A DNA stretch of 64,000 bases from Epithemia pelagica (GCA_946965045.2 OX337242.1:1240001-1304000); one strand, 5' to 3'. Positions 20,453 through 32,559 are shown, counted from the stretch's first letter. Notes: generated by a model not told the origin, from the letters alone. A program made the numbers and translations.

Positions 20453-20982
20453 AAGCTTGAAAACCAAAAAGCCACAATCCGAACAAGAAGGGTGCACCCA
20501 GAGAAAGCTTGATGTATCAATTCAATGGAAACAAGAGAGACAAAGAACCACTGATGCTGTTTTTTGTTGTCACCTGAGGTCAATCATTGGGGGTATGGAA
20601 GAGTGTTGGAACGGATAATGACTTCTTCACTGTTAATAGCAAAAGGAACCGCCAAAAACGAGACTTGCAGCAATGCGTTTTGCAACGGGGCCACAGACAC
20701 CAATCACAGATCACAGCTTCTCTGTTGCGCTGGACCTGTGCACAAACTGACTGACAACTGTTTGTTGAAGAGCCCTCTTTCTCCCCAATCTCGCAGATTA
20801 GAGGCAATCGCAAATAGTAATGATCACTACAACAATCAACAAGGCAAATATGGAACGAGACAGCTGCTGTGGACCATACAAACAAAAGGGGAGAAAAGGA
20901 ACAGCAGATGAAAGGCAATCAAAAGTTTACAGGTAATGTTCTTGGGTAGTTGCAAGGTGACGGAGGCATCTCTCGGGCTGCT
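20453..20982. other. Unique spacer between duplication end and giant element
   Basis: 530 bases without homology elsewhere in the window and without a supported gene. It holds the duplication breakpoint on its left and the target site of the giant element on its right. Confidence 0.5.
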
Positions 20983-20986
20983 CTAG

Positions 20987-23130
20987 TGCCTTCACGGGTG
21001 ATACGGCCAGACCCTGCATTTTAGCGGCCAAATGACCATGGTGGTCTTTAACGATTACTAGCTCAATATAGCACCTCCATAGAAATGGGATGATAGAAAT
21101 CATCTTCATACAATGCTTTAGGTCCCCACCGGGCACCTTTTCCATATCTGCCATCGTCATCGAGTTCTCTCTCATCATTGTAGGGTCATTTTTTTTTTGC
21201 GATTTGGCCGCTAGATTGCCCGTTGGCCAGTACATTCACCATGCGATTTCTCCACCAATAATTGACCAATTGCCATGAAATTAAAATATGTTATCGACCT
21301 TAGTATAAATAAGAACACTATTGACCCATATAGGCTATCCCCAAGCATAGGATGCAAACGAGCTTCCACACCATTGCATCGATTTTTCGACGTGGCACGG
21401 ACCACATGAGATTAGCCTACTCATTCGTCGAAGTCAGCTCCATGAATACGGCCGCTCCAGACGTCCTACTTAGTAGTCTTTTATGTTAGGCTCTACTTTA
21501 GCGATCTGAGGTATCAGATCGATCATCGGTGATATGGCCATTGAGAAAAGGCGATCCATCGATGGACGCTTTTTTTCGACGCATCACACATACCAGGAGT
21601 TTTCGACCAAAGGATGACGAGACCCAGCTCCATGGATATGGCCGCTCCAGACGTCCTACTTAGTAGTCTTTTATGTTAGGCTCTACTTTAGCGATCTGAG
21701 GTATCAGATCGATCATCGGTGATATGGCCATTGAGAAAAGGCCATCCATCGATGGACGCTTCTTTTCGACGCATCACACACAACAGGAGTTTTCGACCAA
21801 AGGATGACGAGACCCAGCTCCATGGATATGGCCGCTCCAGACGTCCTACTTAGTAGTCTTTTATGTTAGGCTCTACTTTAGCGATCTGAGGTATCAGATC
21901 GATCATCGGTGGTATGGCCATTGAGAAAAGGCCATCCATCGATGGACGCTTCTTTTCGACGCATCACACACAACACGAGTTTTCGACCAAAGGATGACGA
22001 GACCCAGCTCCATGGATATGGCCGCTCCAGACGTCCTACTTAGTAGTCTTTTATGTTAGGCTCTACTTTAGCGATCTGAGGTATCAGATCGATCATCGGT
22101 GGTATGGCCATTGAGAAAAGGCCATCCATCGATGGACGCTTCTTTTCGACGCATCACACACAACACGAGTTTTCGACCAAAGGATGACGAGACCCGGCTC
22201 CATGGATATGGCCGCTCCAGACGTACTACTTCTTTGACCGTTACTATAGAGACTAAGTTAGGTTATACAAGTCTCAGATCCGGCATAGGGGCCATGGTCC
22301 TCATGATCGAGGCAATCATCCATGGACAATTATTCGTCGTGCCAAGGATTTTGGACCAATGGACGATGCCATGCCAATATTCGACAATGGTCCCTCCGGA
22401 CGTCCTACTTTTTTGCCCGTCACTATAGAGACTAAGTTAGGTTATACAAGTCTCAGATCCGGCTTAGGGGCCATGGTCCTCATGATCGAGGCGATCATCC
22501 ATGGACAATCATTCGTCGTGCCACGGAGCACAAGGATTTTGGACCAATGGACGATGCCATGCCAATATTCGACAATGGTCCCTCCGGACGTCCTACTTTT
22601 TTGCCCGTTACTATAGAGACTAAGTTAGGTTATACAAGTCTCAGATCCGGCTTAGGGGCCATGGTCCTCATGATCGAGGCGATCATCCATGGACAATCAT
22701 TCGTCGTGCCACGGAGCACAAGGATTTTGGACCAATGGACGATGCCATGCCAATATTCGACAATGGTCCCTCTGGACGTCCTTCTTTTTTGCCCGTTACT
22801 ATAGAGACTAAGTTAGGTTATACAAGTCTCAGATCCGGCGTAGGGGCCATGGTCCTCATGATCGAGGCGATCATCCATGGACAATCATTCGTCGTGCTAC
22901 GGAGCACAAGGATTTTGGACCAATGGACGATGCCATGCCAATATTCGACAATGGTCCCTCTGGACGTCCTTCTTTTTTGCCCGTTACTATAGAGACTAAG
23001 TTAGGTTATACAAGTCTCAGATCCGGCTTAGGGGCCATGGTCCTCATGATCGAGGCGATCATCCATGGACAATCATTCGTCGTGCTACGGAGCACAAGGA
23101 TTTTGGACCAATGGACGAAGCCGCGCTATG
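20987..23130. repeat. Left inverted arm: unique end plus satellite units
   Basis: Order from outside: about 450 bases of unique terminal repeat, four units of 190 bases (type I, marked by ACTTAGTAGTCTTTTATG at about 21468, 21658, 21848, 22038), then five units of 178-188 bases (type II, marked by ACTATAGAGACTAAGTTAGG, up to 23110). Units within a type differ by few bases. The last unit breaks at ACGAAGCC near 23115-23130. Confidence 0.85.
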
Positions 23131-23197
23131 ATCCAACTCTAAAGCTTATGTTTCCATATTTATCGTCATTGCTATACTTGACAGGCTTAACTATCAT

Positions 23198-23710
23198 TTA
23201 TTTGCCATAGGTGTCGAAGAGGAAGTCACCGTCATGTTGTTGAGTCTCGGCAAAGTCGAACGAAAGATCGCTGTCTACAGCAGTTCCACGGGAAGATGCA
23301 CTCTTGAGGCTACGTATGGAGGCGGTGCTCAGGGTGGATAAACGGGACGAAGGCTTCTGATTGTCTTCAGGGATGGGGCTGATCTCATCAGCAAACTTGA
23401 TCTTGGAATGGCGCACTGGAGTGTTGCTCCCTCCGTTCGATCCATGTTCCAGGAAATCGTCTCTCATCTTGAGGATTGATGATCGACTCATTTCCACACC
23501 AATTGCATCACACCCGAGCAAGATCTCCTTCTTCTTCTCCGTATCTACGGCTTTCGCATTGTCGTCGTTGTTGTTGTTCTTGTTGTTCTTGTGGGCACCT
23601 TTTTGGGTTGGGCGCATAGTGGGTTTGGATGCACCAGTTGTGACAACACTTTTGGTCGTACGGCCTTGGAGCCTCGCACTAACACGGCGCTTGTCGATGT
23701 AGAGCGACAT
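23198..23710 (-). CDS. Unknown basic/Asn-rich protein of the giant element
   Basis: 170 residues, ATG at 23710. Basic N-terminus, an Asn/Lys-rich stretch (NNKNNNNDDN), then Ser-rich segments (SSRLSTLSTASIRSLKS) and an acidic-aromatic C-terminus. No domain recognised. It sits immediately inside the left arm and faces outward, so it may be an accessory gene of the element. A short sequence bias (Ser, Asn) warns that it may be mostly disordered. Confidence 0.5.
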   Translation of the reverse strand: MSLYIDKRRVSARLQGRTTKSVVTTGASKPTMRPTQKGAHKNNKNNNNDDNAKAVDTEKKKEILLGCDAIGVEMSRSSILKMRDDFLEHGSNGGSNTPVRHSKIKFADEISPIPEDNQKPSSRLSTLSTASIRSLKSASSRGTAVDSDLSFDFAETQQHDGDFLFDTYGK

Positions 23711-24199
23711 GTCTTTCTTTCTTTGTCCTTGCTTTTGTCGTCTGTTTTCTTTTCCTTGCTGTCCTTTATGCCTTTATGGGAAGGTTGCTCTTGTTATTTG
23801 ATTGATGATCGACCAGTCGTCTCACATTAAAATCTTGTCGCGCTGTAAATTGTGGAGGGCACGCGCTTCAACGGATGGAACTTTTCTTAAGCATATCGTC
23901 ACGTTGTTTTAATTAATCCCGAGTGGCAATTGTAGAAAGTCCCCACCGTTTCCCCCAAACCACAACTGCATTTTTATGCATGCCGACTGGATACCACGGA
24001 CGTGTTCGTCCTTTCGTGCAGAGAGGAGAGAATTGATCGGCCATCTGAGTGGCAAGCTCCTCTAACTAAATACTTTTCATTTGACAATCCAATAAGGAGT
24101 AGGAAAAGAGGTAAGTGCCTATCTCAAACTTGTTTTGCACTGTGCGACTCATCGCGTCTCACCCTTCATATTTTCTACATTTACGATGGACGAAGGACG

Positions 24200-24736
24200 A
24201 TGTCGGAATACGAGCACGAATCGCGCAATAGACTTCTCCTTGCAAATGGGTTCAACGTGATGCAAGATGACGGGAGCGAGATTCAGCTCCATGGTAGCCG
24301 AGCAACGATCTATGGCGAAGCGGGCGTGAATGTGTACGTCCAAGACGCCGCTCGTGATGGGAAAGGTGGAAAGGGGACGCTTGTGGTGGATCGAGGTGTC
24401 GTTCTTTTACAGCGCTCCAAGTACAGGAGCAACGGTGGGATGCTATCAATTAGCGCATTTGGTCGGGAGAAGATGGATGATTCGATGCCTGATGTCGTCA
24501 TCCCAGTCGGATCGATCTACAAGAAAATACGCTCCAAGAAGTTCCGTTCCAAGAGCGGTTCCCTTGTCAAAGGAGAGCTCACGATTGAAACGGCTCATTC
24601 TTTGGATACCAAGATGGCCATGGGGCCCATGGTCATTACTGTGCGGATGAGTGTTGTTGGGATGGCTACGTTCATGTCACTTTTTGATAAAGCGACAGAG
24701 ACGTGGCCCCATCAGGAGAGCGTTCGAACCTATTAG
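24200..24736 (+). CDS. Unknown 178-residue protein of the giant element
   Basis: First ATG 24200 (MSEYEHES). Hydrophobic beta-like segments alternate with basic ones: LHGSRATIYGEAGVNVYVQD, GTLVVDRGVVLLQRS and IRSKKFRSKSGSLVKGELTIE. The composition looks like a small beta-rich fold. The upstream open frame (from 24002) has no ATG. No family recognised. It converges with the transposase gene, with 131 bases between stops. Confidence 0.5.
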   Translation: MSEYEHESRNRLLLANGFNVMQDDGSEIQLHGSRATIYGEAGVNVYVQDAARDGKGGKGTLVVDRGVVLLQRSKYRSNGGMLSISAFGREKMDDSMPDVVIPVGSIYKKIRSKKFRSKSGSLVKGELTIETAHSLDTKMAMGPMVITVRMSVVGMATFMSLFDKATETWPHQESVRTY

Positions 24737-24867
24737 TCGTAGGATCCCATAGCATATTACACTTGAGTACTAAGATTTCGATGTTACTAAGCTCCTAATC
24801 ATAATTTATTAATATGCAAAGACATGAAACAATGTAGAGTCGACCTGGTTCTCATGTTCGGGACAAA

Positions 24868-27800
24868 TCAGTTGTGGTTTTCCTTTTGGCTTGCCGCAAT
24901 AACACGGCACATGTGCTCTTCAAGGCAAGTCCGCACTTGGTCGGGACGAATACCCATGGAGGGCTTACACAAAGGAACTCCAACTTTGGCTTCCCCGCAA
25001 AACATCTTGATTATATTGCAGCATGTTGGATGCCCGCACATTGATCTCGTGTCATTTTTACAAATAACACATTTGCGCTTCACGGGCCGCTGGTCAGATA
25101 AAGACTTTTCTGCCTGTTCCACAACCTCATGACAAACCAGTGAATCATTGGTCAGATCAGACACCATGGAGTTAGGAGATGCATTCCCCCCCACATTGTG
25201 CACGCTCGATGGCACAGAAGTTGAGGGCCCAACAGTGTGTACCGAAAGCGGCGGACGACGTGTCACTGGGATGTTTGGTAACATGCCCGCCTTTCGATTG
25301 CTGCGATCATCGGAAAAGTTGTTTCTCAAAAGGTCGTTTGCGAGCATATCCGCGAAGTCTTCGATCGTAAAGCTCGAGAATGGTTCCGCTTGCAGATGAA
25401 AACGCATGCCAAGGTAACAATCAGACACTGTCATTCCGAACACCGTTGTCGCAATGCGAAACCATGGATCAACTGTTCTCCAGTACTGCTCGAGACGGAG
25501 GATGCCCTGACGCAGATGATTGTGACGGTCAATTTTATTCGCACACTTGAAGTACTGGGAAATACAGTCAGGCCGTTCGACTCTCCGGCTTTTGACATTG
25601 CCGAACTCATCGGTAAATCGAGCAATGTACGGACATCCCGGGATCGTTTTCCCCGCATTTTTAGTCATAACAAAGAGGAGGACTTTCCGTGAGTTGTACT
25701 TGTATCCGATTCCAACAAGCTTTACTCCCGTCTCAGGTGCCGTGCACTCCATGACGAGATAGGCGCCGGATGGGAAGTCCTTCATCTCCTTCTCAAGTTC
25801 GTCCTTGGGGAACCAAGAGTGGGCGGTCTTGACGGCACCAATCACTTCGTGGGCGTCTGGGTTGACCCCTTTCTCCTTATCCACGTAATACACGAGACCA
25901 TCATCATCGTCGTCCTCCGTCTGCTCGTGCCACGTACACTTGAGGTTCTCGGCCATCTTGACACTTCCAAACCAAGAGTCTCCGATATAGAGGCATCGCT
26001 TGGAATCGAGTTGGGATTCATAGCGACCATTTAATTGCTGCCCTGAGTATTGCGAGCCCTCAATCAGTCGCAGAGTTGTCGCTCCAGTTACTCCCAAACC
26101 ATCAACATACTTCTTCGCACGCATCGGGAGTCTGCCTTCTTGGATTTCAAGAAAGGTCAGACACCCAGTCGCAGTGTCTGCAGTCACCTGTCAAGGGAAT
26201 ATCACACAGTGAGTAACAAAGCTTCTGGAAATATCCTCTTCTCCATTTACTCACCTTGAATTCAGTTCCAAGAGGTTTGGGCTTCCGTGCCACGTAAGAC
26301 AGATGTGGCAACAATGATGACTTGGTTGTCCGTGGTTGAAATGCACTCATGCATTCATCAAGCACTTGTGTCGCGGATGCTGCGACTACGCCTCGGCGAT
26401 TCTGATTAAAGCCGTCAATCAATGGACGGATTTCATTCCAGGGGTCAGTGGAGTCCCGTCCCGCAAAGGCATGCCTGAGATGCTCTTTGATATCCATGAA
26501 CCGACTCTCAGCAATAAAGTTTTCGCCTTTTGTACCGAGATTCACTGTGGACGACAGCCGTCGTTGTTCAGGCTTCTGGAAAAGAGCCTTTCCTCCCTTT
26601 TTGAGGGGATTGGCAGAGAGGATCACTCCCCATACAACCCACCATTCTTTCTCTGTCACGGGTCGAATCTTCTTCTTTTTATGGCGAGAAGGGTTTGTTC
26701 GCTCTAAGAATAAATTAAGGTTTTTTAGCTGATCACGCCAATTTCCTGTAATGGATGAGCAAATCGATAGAAAAATGAGACATGGACTAAAGGGCATTCA
26801 AGAAAAAGAGTGCTGACTTACCAGGCCAGAAATGAATCAACAAGTCAAGAAAGGGGTACTTGTACTCAATATTATCTGCGCTAATTTCGTACGGAGCCAT
26901 TTTCCCCAAAAAGTCGAAGCCTATAATTCCAACAGCCTCTTGGTATTCGGTGACTGACTCATCGGGAGACGAATCCCGTACAATCTTCCATACGAAAGTT
27001 CGGTTGTCGTTGGGCTTTCGGAGTTGGGTATGCTTGATATCTATGGTCGCTTCCTCATCTCCATCAAAATGCACCGTCCACAGGTTTCCTTGAGTAGCAT
27101 CTGGATCCTTTCTTCCGCTGATGACTATCCCGTATCGAGGATTCGCACCCCTCTCGGAAACTCTATCCCCGACCTCAATCCCTTTCTTCTTTGGAGGTTT
27201 CATGGTCACTTTCCAGTTGGACGTAATGAGATGCTGTTTTCGAGCCCTATAGGCCGCAAATCTCTGACGGTGAATGTCGTCGTCTTGTTCAACAAGGGCC
27301 CCGAGAGCCATTGCCTTGGCTTGCTCAGCCCCCTCATTCTCAAGATCTGCATCAAGCTCCGTTGGATCTTCAGCGGCTTCATTATCCGCTGCTGCAACCG
27401 ACGAGTCATCCTCATCGGCGGCGGCAGCGGCCGCTGCCTCGGCAATAACAGCAGCACCACCTTCCTCTTCATCATTTGCATTGCCTTCATTGGTTGGGGG
27501 CCCGTGGTCTACATTCTCCGCTTCCGCAGCTTGCGCTATGATGTTCGGATCGTCTTCGTCTTGGTCCACATCTGTCAAAATCGGTGGGTGAATTGTACTC
27601 GCTTCCGTGACGGTGGCTCAGCTCCTGTCGTTGTCGTTGTTGTTGCCGCGGCCTCGGTTGCGGTTGCGGTTACGGCCACGGTCTCCGTTGCAGTTGCGGC
27701 CACGGTCTCGGTTGCAGTTGCAGTTGCGGTTGTGGTTGTTGTTGTTGTTGTTGTTGTTGCGGCTGCGGTTGCGGTTGCAGTTGCGGTCTCGGTTGCGGCT

Positions 27801-28330
27801 GCGGCTGCGGTTGTGGTTGTGGTTGTGGTTGTTGTTGCGGCTGCGGCTGCGGCTGCGGTTGCGGTTGCAGTTGCGGTCTCGGTTGCGGCTGCGGCTGCGG
27901 TTGTGGTTGTGGTTGTGGTTGTTGTTGCGGCTGCGGCTGCGGCTGCGGTTGCGGTTGCAGTTGCGGTCTCGGTTGCGGCTGCGGCTGCGGTTGTGGTTGT
28001 GGTTGTTGTTGCGGCTGCGGCTGCGGTTGCGGTTGCGGTTACGGCCACGGTCTCGGTTGCGGCTGCGGTTGTGCTTACGGCTGTTTCATCTGGGTCCGGT
28101 ACGGGTTCCCCAGGAAAGCGCTCATCTTTCTTTATTTTCCGTAGTCTCTTGGACGTGGCTTCTTCTATCTGGTCAGTAGGATTGCCTTGCCTGTCTACTA
28201 CAGCAACACGCCACTTTTGCAAATCAAGGGCCTCAATAATAATACATGCCCTGTCTCCTTGTCGTATGTAGCATTTCGTTCCAACTCCTAAAGGTGCTTT
28301 CTGATCTTTCGCCTTCTGCGTCGTGGGCAT
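24868..28330 (-). CDS. PiggyBac-like transposase with long repetitive N-terminus
   Basis: Exons: 28330 to about 26822, 26745-26255 and 26187-24868. Two introns are clear: 26746-26821 (GTAAGT...ACAG) and 26188-26254 (GTGAGT...ACAG). Joined exons give the DDE_Tnp_1_7 core, with first Asp in VLDECMSAFQPR, second in IGDSWFGSVK and third in CANKIDRHNH, and a Cys-rich C-terminus (CVICKND...CGHPTCC...C). Upstream come an acidic Ala-rich segment, a small domain with VGDRVSERG/YGIVISGRKD (Tudor/KOW-like look), an Ala/Thr repeat tract and an N-terminal domain from ATG 28330. The link at 27575-27600 between the two N-terminal frames is unresolved (intron or frameshift). Likely the element's mobilising enzyme. 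Confidence 0.75.
27600..28085. repeat. Hexanucleotide and 90-base tandem repeats coding Ala/Thr tracts
   Basis: GCGGTT/GCTGCG-type hexamers code Thr-Ala and poly-Ala/Thr on the minus strand. A higher-order 90-base unit starts at 27781, 27871 and 27961 (TTGCGGTCTCGGTTGCGG), an in-frame 30-residue repeat. Likely variable in length between copies. Confidence 0.8.
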
Positions 28331-28711
28331 CTTTGATTATCTTTCTCTACCGCTTTGTCTCGCGTCTCTATTCTGAGCAAGACAATTTCCATCGTGGGTC
28401 GAAAGCAAATTTTCGATTTGGAAACATGGTTGTTGAATGAACTGTGGATCGATGTTGGAGGGAAAACCTCTCAGTTTGTGACGCAGTCGCATCAGTCAAC
28501 ATACCGAAAAATGTGCCTAATGCAGTCGCAGCAGTCAACGCACCAAAAATGTGGCTTTGCCATGCGCACAGGGCATAAGTAAGTTTGTATTCTCAAAAGC
28601 GTTACTCAATTTTAGTTCAAGTCAACTGTGGATCGTGGTGTTTCGTCGCGTTTCAAGTGTTCGACCGACGAAGGAAACCTTTTGTCGAACACGAGAATAA
28701 AACGATAAACG
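28331..28711. promoter_or_regulatory. Bidirectional promoter region inside the giant element
   Basis: 381 bases between the minus-strand transposase start (28330) and the plus-strand SET/oxygenase start (28712). Contains near-repeats of CAGTCGCA(T/G)CAGTCAAC at about 28483 and 28523. The head-to-head layout implies shared expression of the mobilising enzyme and the chromatin-type gene. Confidence 0.45.
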
Positions 28712-28772
28712 ATGCCAACGAGGTTTGATACTCTTTTGGATGCTGTAGACACTGTCTCACAGGCAGCCGCAC

Positions 28773-28813
<41 letters not shown>

Positions 28814-31402
28814 ACAGCAGCAGCAGCAGCAACAGCAGCAACAGCAGCAACAGCAGCAACAGCAGCAACAGCAGCAACAGCAGCAACAGCAGCAACAGCA
28901 GACGAAGCGCCCGAAGAGGAGATGACAACAACGAAGGAAGCGACACCAACAGCGGGTCATCATCGGTTTCTTTCGGACGCAGATCTTGCTATGGTGACCG
29001 AAAATAGGATTGCGGAGAGTCGTCGAGGCAATCTGAAGGATGATAGTGACAAAGCCTACAGCGTCACGCACCGTGCGGTGAGTCAGCGCCTCGTTGACCG
29101 ACGTAAAGAGGCCTACAGGACCGCCGTCGCAGCAGTGAAGCGCATTAAGAGCTCTACGCGAGATCCGCATACCAATTTCATCCAAGGACTCACACATCTG
29201 GCCTCTACAATCCACGAAAGTGATGTGCTTCTCAACGCATACGTAACATTTTCGGTGAAAGCTGCTCCCATTCGGAAATCAGGGACAGGTATCAAGAAGG
29301 AGGTCGATGAGTACGGTGTCGAACTCGGAACAAATGCACCGAGATCTGTGGGAATTGGGATTCCGTTGAAGCAACACCGAGGGAAAAAAATGAACGTTTT
29401 CCCGAATGTCAGTTTCACGCTCGACCATGACCCGGAGTTCAACATTATGCTGGGAAAAACACCTCTCTTTGTTGTGAAGAAGTCGAAGGTCAAAGTCAAA
29501 GACGGAAAAGACGGTGGATTTGGTATTTTTGCAGCGCAGGAATACAAAGAAGGAGAGGTGATAGGTGTCTATGCAGGACAGGATGTAACAACAAAACTTG
29601 TCCCGCGGAGCGAGTACTCGCTTCAATTTGGAGCCGACGATGAACCACGCACCGTTCAACCTGACAACGAGAACTATTTTTTCATGGGATTCCATCTGAG
29701 CAACGATCCCTACTACGACCTCTACGACAAGGGTGAAGTCCCCAACGAAGCAGATGAAATGTACAACATTAAAGTGGAAAAAAATCTTCTCGTCCGCGCA
29801 ATCAGGGACATCGACGAGGGCAAAGAGTGTTTCTTGTTCTACAACATCACCCAGGAGAATGCAATGCAAGCTTCATCATACATCCCTCGCGAGGGCGCAG
29901 GAAAGAAGCGTGGTAGATCCACTGGCGGGGAAGAGAGCAAAGATTTGCCGGGAAAGAAGAAGAACAAGAAGAAGCCAAATACACGTCGTTCTGGTGAGGC
30001 GGATTCTCCAGTGCAGCTCTCTGAACATGGTCCGGTGGATGATGCTCCTGTTGTTTTTCCGATTCCTCAGGTCACTACTCCTGCCATTGCTGCCACTGCG
30101 ACTGCCCCTGTTCCTCTTGGTTCCCCTCCTCCAGCCCGTGGTCTTGTCCCTGCTCACGACCATCAAACCTACGGCCAATCTCCTCCGTACCAACATCCAC
30201 AGCAGCCTCCACCGTACTATCATCCTCCACGCCAACCTCCTCTGTACCAATCTCCTCCCCACTATCAGCAGTCCGCATTCGCGTCGGTGCACTACCCAGG
30301 GCAAAGTCAGCCTCATTACTCGCCGGCCTACGGGCAGCCACCTTATGGAGAATATGGGCAGGTACCACCACAGCCCATTCATCCTTCCCATCACCCGGTA
30401 ATCCATCATCTCTCCAGTCCGGGAGGATCGGCAGCTCCGTCACTCGAGCGCATTGAAGATTCCGTCGTCAAACAAGCAACTACAGAGCAGCAAGTGAAGG
30501 AACTGCACCGGAAGCATGCCCATTTGTTGGTCGATCTCGAGGGTGACCGCCGAGGACGTTTTGTGGTGGTTGCGAAGGAGCTGCTTGATATGTTGCGTCT
30601 ACCGTGGTGTCTCGGAACGGACAGGCACGGAAAGGACAAGATCACGAAGAGGATGCAAGGGGTTCAAAACTTCTCGAAGCAAATTCAAATGCGCATGCAG
30701 GAAAATGAAGGTTTTGTGATGAGCCATGACTTTAGCGCCTACTCTAAGGACGAGCTAGCTGCAATGACGAAGAATTTCAAGACAGTTCTCGCTCAAGCCC
30801 TTGTGGAGATGGGCTACGCAGCAGACGTCTCGTTTGCGGACGGAATCCAGATTCACCTGTCCTATATCAAGACCGAAGAGCCAAAAGTCCAAGAGCCGCA
30901 CCTGGACTTCATGTGGGAAGTTGTCACGCCGAGTTCCAATGACCTTTTGCCCGGTGAGAGCCCGAGATCGAAAGGAGTGACAACTCGGGGAGTGGGAAAG
31001 AAAAAGGCACCGTTCAAAGAACGTGTCCCGTTTGTTGTCTTCATGCCCCTGACGGAAGCCGGCATGGCCGTGGAAATATGGCAGCATCGTAACAACCACA
31101 CTGCCAAACTCCATCAGCTGGGTGAGGTGGTTGAGATCCCTTATGGAACGATGCTGCTTACGCGAGGCGATACCGTTCACGCGGGAGGCTTCGTGAATGG
31201 TACCCAAGGTGATCCACGTGCCCATTTCTACGTGTACCAAGGACGCAATGAGACTGTCCATACATACCCACCCAGAAACAACTATGAATTACCGACCGAA
31301 TATAAGATGAATGATCGTCTCGCAAAATTCTACAAGCACGGTCACAACATCCCTTACTCCTCACCAACGAAAGTGCTCGGTGGACTCGATTTGAACAATT
31401 GA
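28712..31402 (+). CDS. SET-like domain fused to candidate 2-oxoglutarate/Fe(II) oxygenase domain
   Basis: 896 residues, ATG at 28712. Residues 17-63: Ala/Thr tract from GCA/ACA triplets. About 250-380: SET-like domain with GGFGIFAAQEYKEGEVIGVY and RAIRDIDEGKECFLFYN; the usual NHSC block is degenerate (MGFHLSNDPYY), so substrate or activity is uncertain. 480-565: Pro/Tyr/His/Gln-rich linker. About 590-850: helical then beta-rich domain with H730-x-D732 (EPHLDF), H823 (GDTVHAGG) and R836, the order of iron and co-substrate ligands in 2-oxoglutarate oxygenases. SET enzymes methylate protein lysines; the oxygenase call rests on motif only. A chromatin-modifying helper for the transposon is inferred from context. 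Confidence 0.65.
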
Positions 31403-31909
31403 GACTTATTAGTTTATAGCTGCATGTAATACTTTAGTTCATTGTTGTGTTGAATGAGCTCTCGGACATGGTTTCTTGTCTCTCTTGTCTCTCGTCACTT
31501 GTGTCTGCGATCTCGATCAGTTGACTTGCAATAAAATTCATCTGTGGATTGGGGGAAATTTGGGGGACGTGTGACATATTCCCTCCAACTCTCCTCCGAC
31601 TACCCATGCTATGCCTGGCTATCATGCTGATGAGCGACCGAAAGATACGACGCCCTCAAGTAAGCACTCTAGCGCTCGAAAATTTATGGAGAGAAGGAGT
31701 GAATTATACACTATTGATCTATATAGAATAGTGTTCGAAGAGTTGACGCTTGGGAGTCATTGGTTACTTGGTGGCATCGCCTTCCCAAAAAATTCCGAAC
31801 AAGCAGCCACAAAACAAAAGATCTTCTCCCTCCCAACACTTTCATTGACTGGTACGGGGCGGGATTCGATTCGTCGGTCCTCAGTCCTGCCATCACTTGC
31901 AGTAAAAGC
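31403..31909. other. Spacer between SET/oxygenase gene and acidic gene
   Basis: About 500 bases, no supported gene. The frame of the next gene is open from 31760 but has no ATG before 31910. Confidence 0.4.
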
Positions 31910-32473
31910 ATGTCGTCGCCATCGCTGTCTGATGCGGCCATCATTGCCGAACTTGTAGGACGAGTCTTGTTGGAAATGGACGCCATGCGGAGCAACCACA
32001 ACGAAGGACGACAAGCCCAAGCAGAAGAAGAAGATGAAGATGATGAAGATGATGATTATGAAGAAGAAGAAGAAGAAGAAGAAGATGATGATGATGATCA
32101 TGAAGAAGATTATGAAGAAGAAGAACAAGAAGAAGAAGAAGAAGAAGAAGCCCACCAAGATCCAGCTCCTGCCGCACCGCATCGTCACTTGATTGCGGCC
32201 TCCCCCAAGCCACACAACAAATTGCATCACAACCATGCGACGAGTCCGTTTCAACCATTCAAGCCACGACCAACCAAACGCTGCCGCCAACAAGATCCTC
32301 CCTGTGCCATCACCAAGGTCGATCGGAAACCTCGCTACAGTCGTGCCTCTTCTTTGTTTGTGCCGATCCCACACCGAGCCACCACGAAGGAAAAGGCACC
32401 GACTCATCACAAGCGCAAGAAGCCCAAGATTATGTTCTTCATTGACCTGTGCGATAGTTCTGAAGATGAATAG
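31910..32473 (+). CDS. Highly acidic protein of the giant element
   Basis: 187 residues from ATG 31910 (MSSPSLSDAA). A short helix-like start (IIAELVGRVLLEMDAM) is followed by about 50 residues of nearly pure Glu/Asp coded by GAAGAA/GATGAT runs, then a basic Pro/His/Lys-rich region with KRKKPKIMFF and a DSSEDE end. Nuclear histone-like binding by the acidic tract is possible but unproven. No family recognised. Confidence 0.5.
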   Translation: MSSPSLSDAAIIAELVGRVLLEMDAMRSNHNEGRQAQAEEEDEDDEDDDYEEEEEEEEDDDDDHEEDYEEEEQEEEEEEEAHQDPAPAAPHRHLIAASPKPHNKLHHNHATSPFQPFKPRPTKRCRQQDPPCAITKVDRKPRYSRASSLFVPIPHRATTKEKAPTHHKRKKPKIMFFIDLCDSSEDE

Positions 32474-32559
32474 TTGAGTAACTACATATAGTGCTGACGT
32501 TAGAAACAAGGCAAGACACTTGCTTCATTAGTTAAAAAAGTTTCTGCTTTAAGATCGAT

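Noticed and set aside
20987-23130. CRISPR-like array
   Set aside because: Units are contiguous 188-190 base repeats without spacers in a eukaryotic genome; satellite arms of a transposon explain them.
22099-23210. Repeated plus-strand frames of about 85 codons in the left arm, and their mirror in the right arm
   Set aside because: Period equals the 188-base satellite unit and the frames break at unit edges; they are a by-product of the repeat, not a repeat-protein gene.
27024-28271. 415-codon plus-strand frame and 190-codon companion over the Ala/Thr repeat
   Set aside because: They are antisense readings of the GCGGTT/GCTGCG repeats in the piggyBac-like gene (poly-Val/Ala and poly-Leu/Arg) with no sensible protein content.
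28653-29215. Minus-strand poly-Leu and poly-Cys frames
   Set aside because: Antisense readings of the GCA/ACA triplet run in the SET/oxygenase gene.
31757-32509. 250-codon minus-strand frame rich in Phe/Ile
   Set aside because: Antisense of the GAAGAA/GATGAT acidic tract of the gene at 31910-32473; the Phe/Ile runs are not membrane segments.
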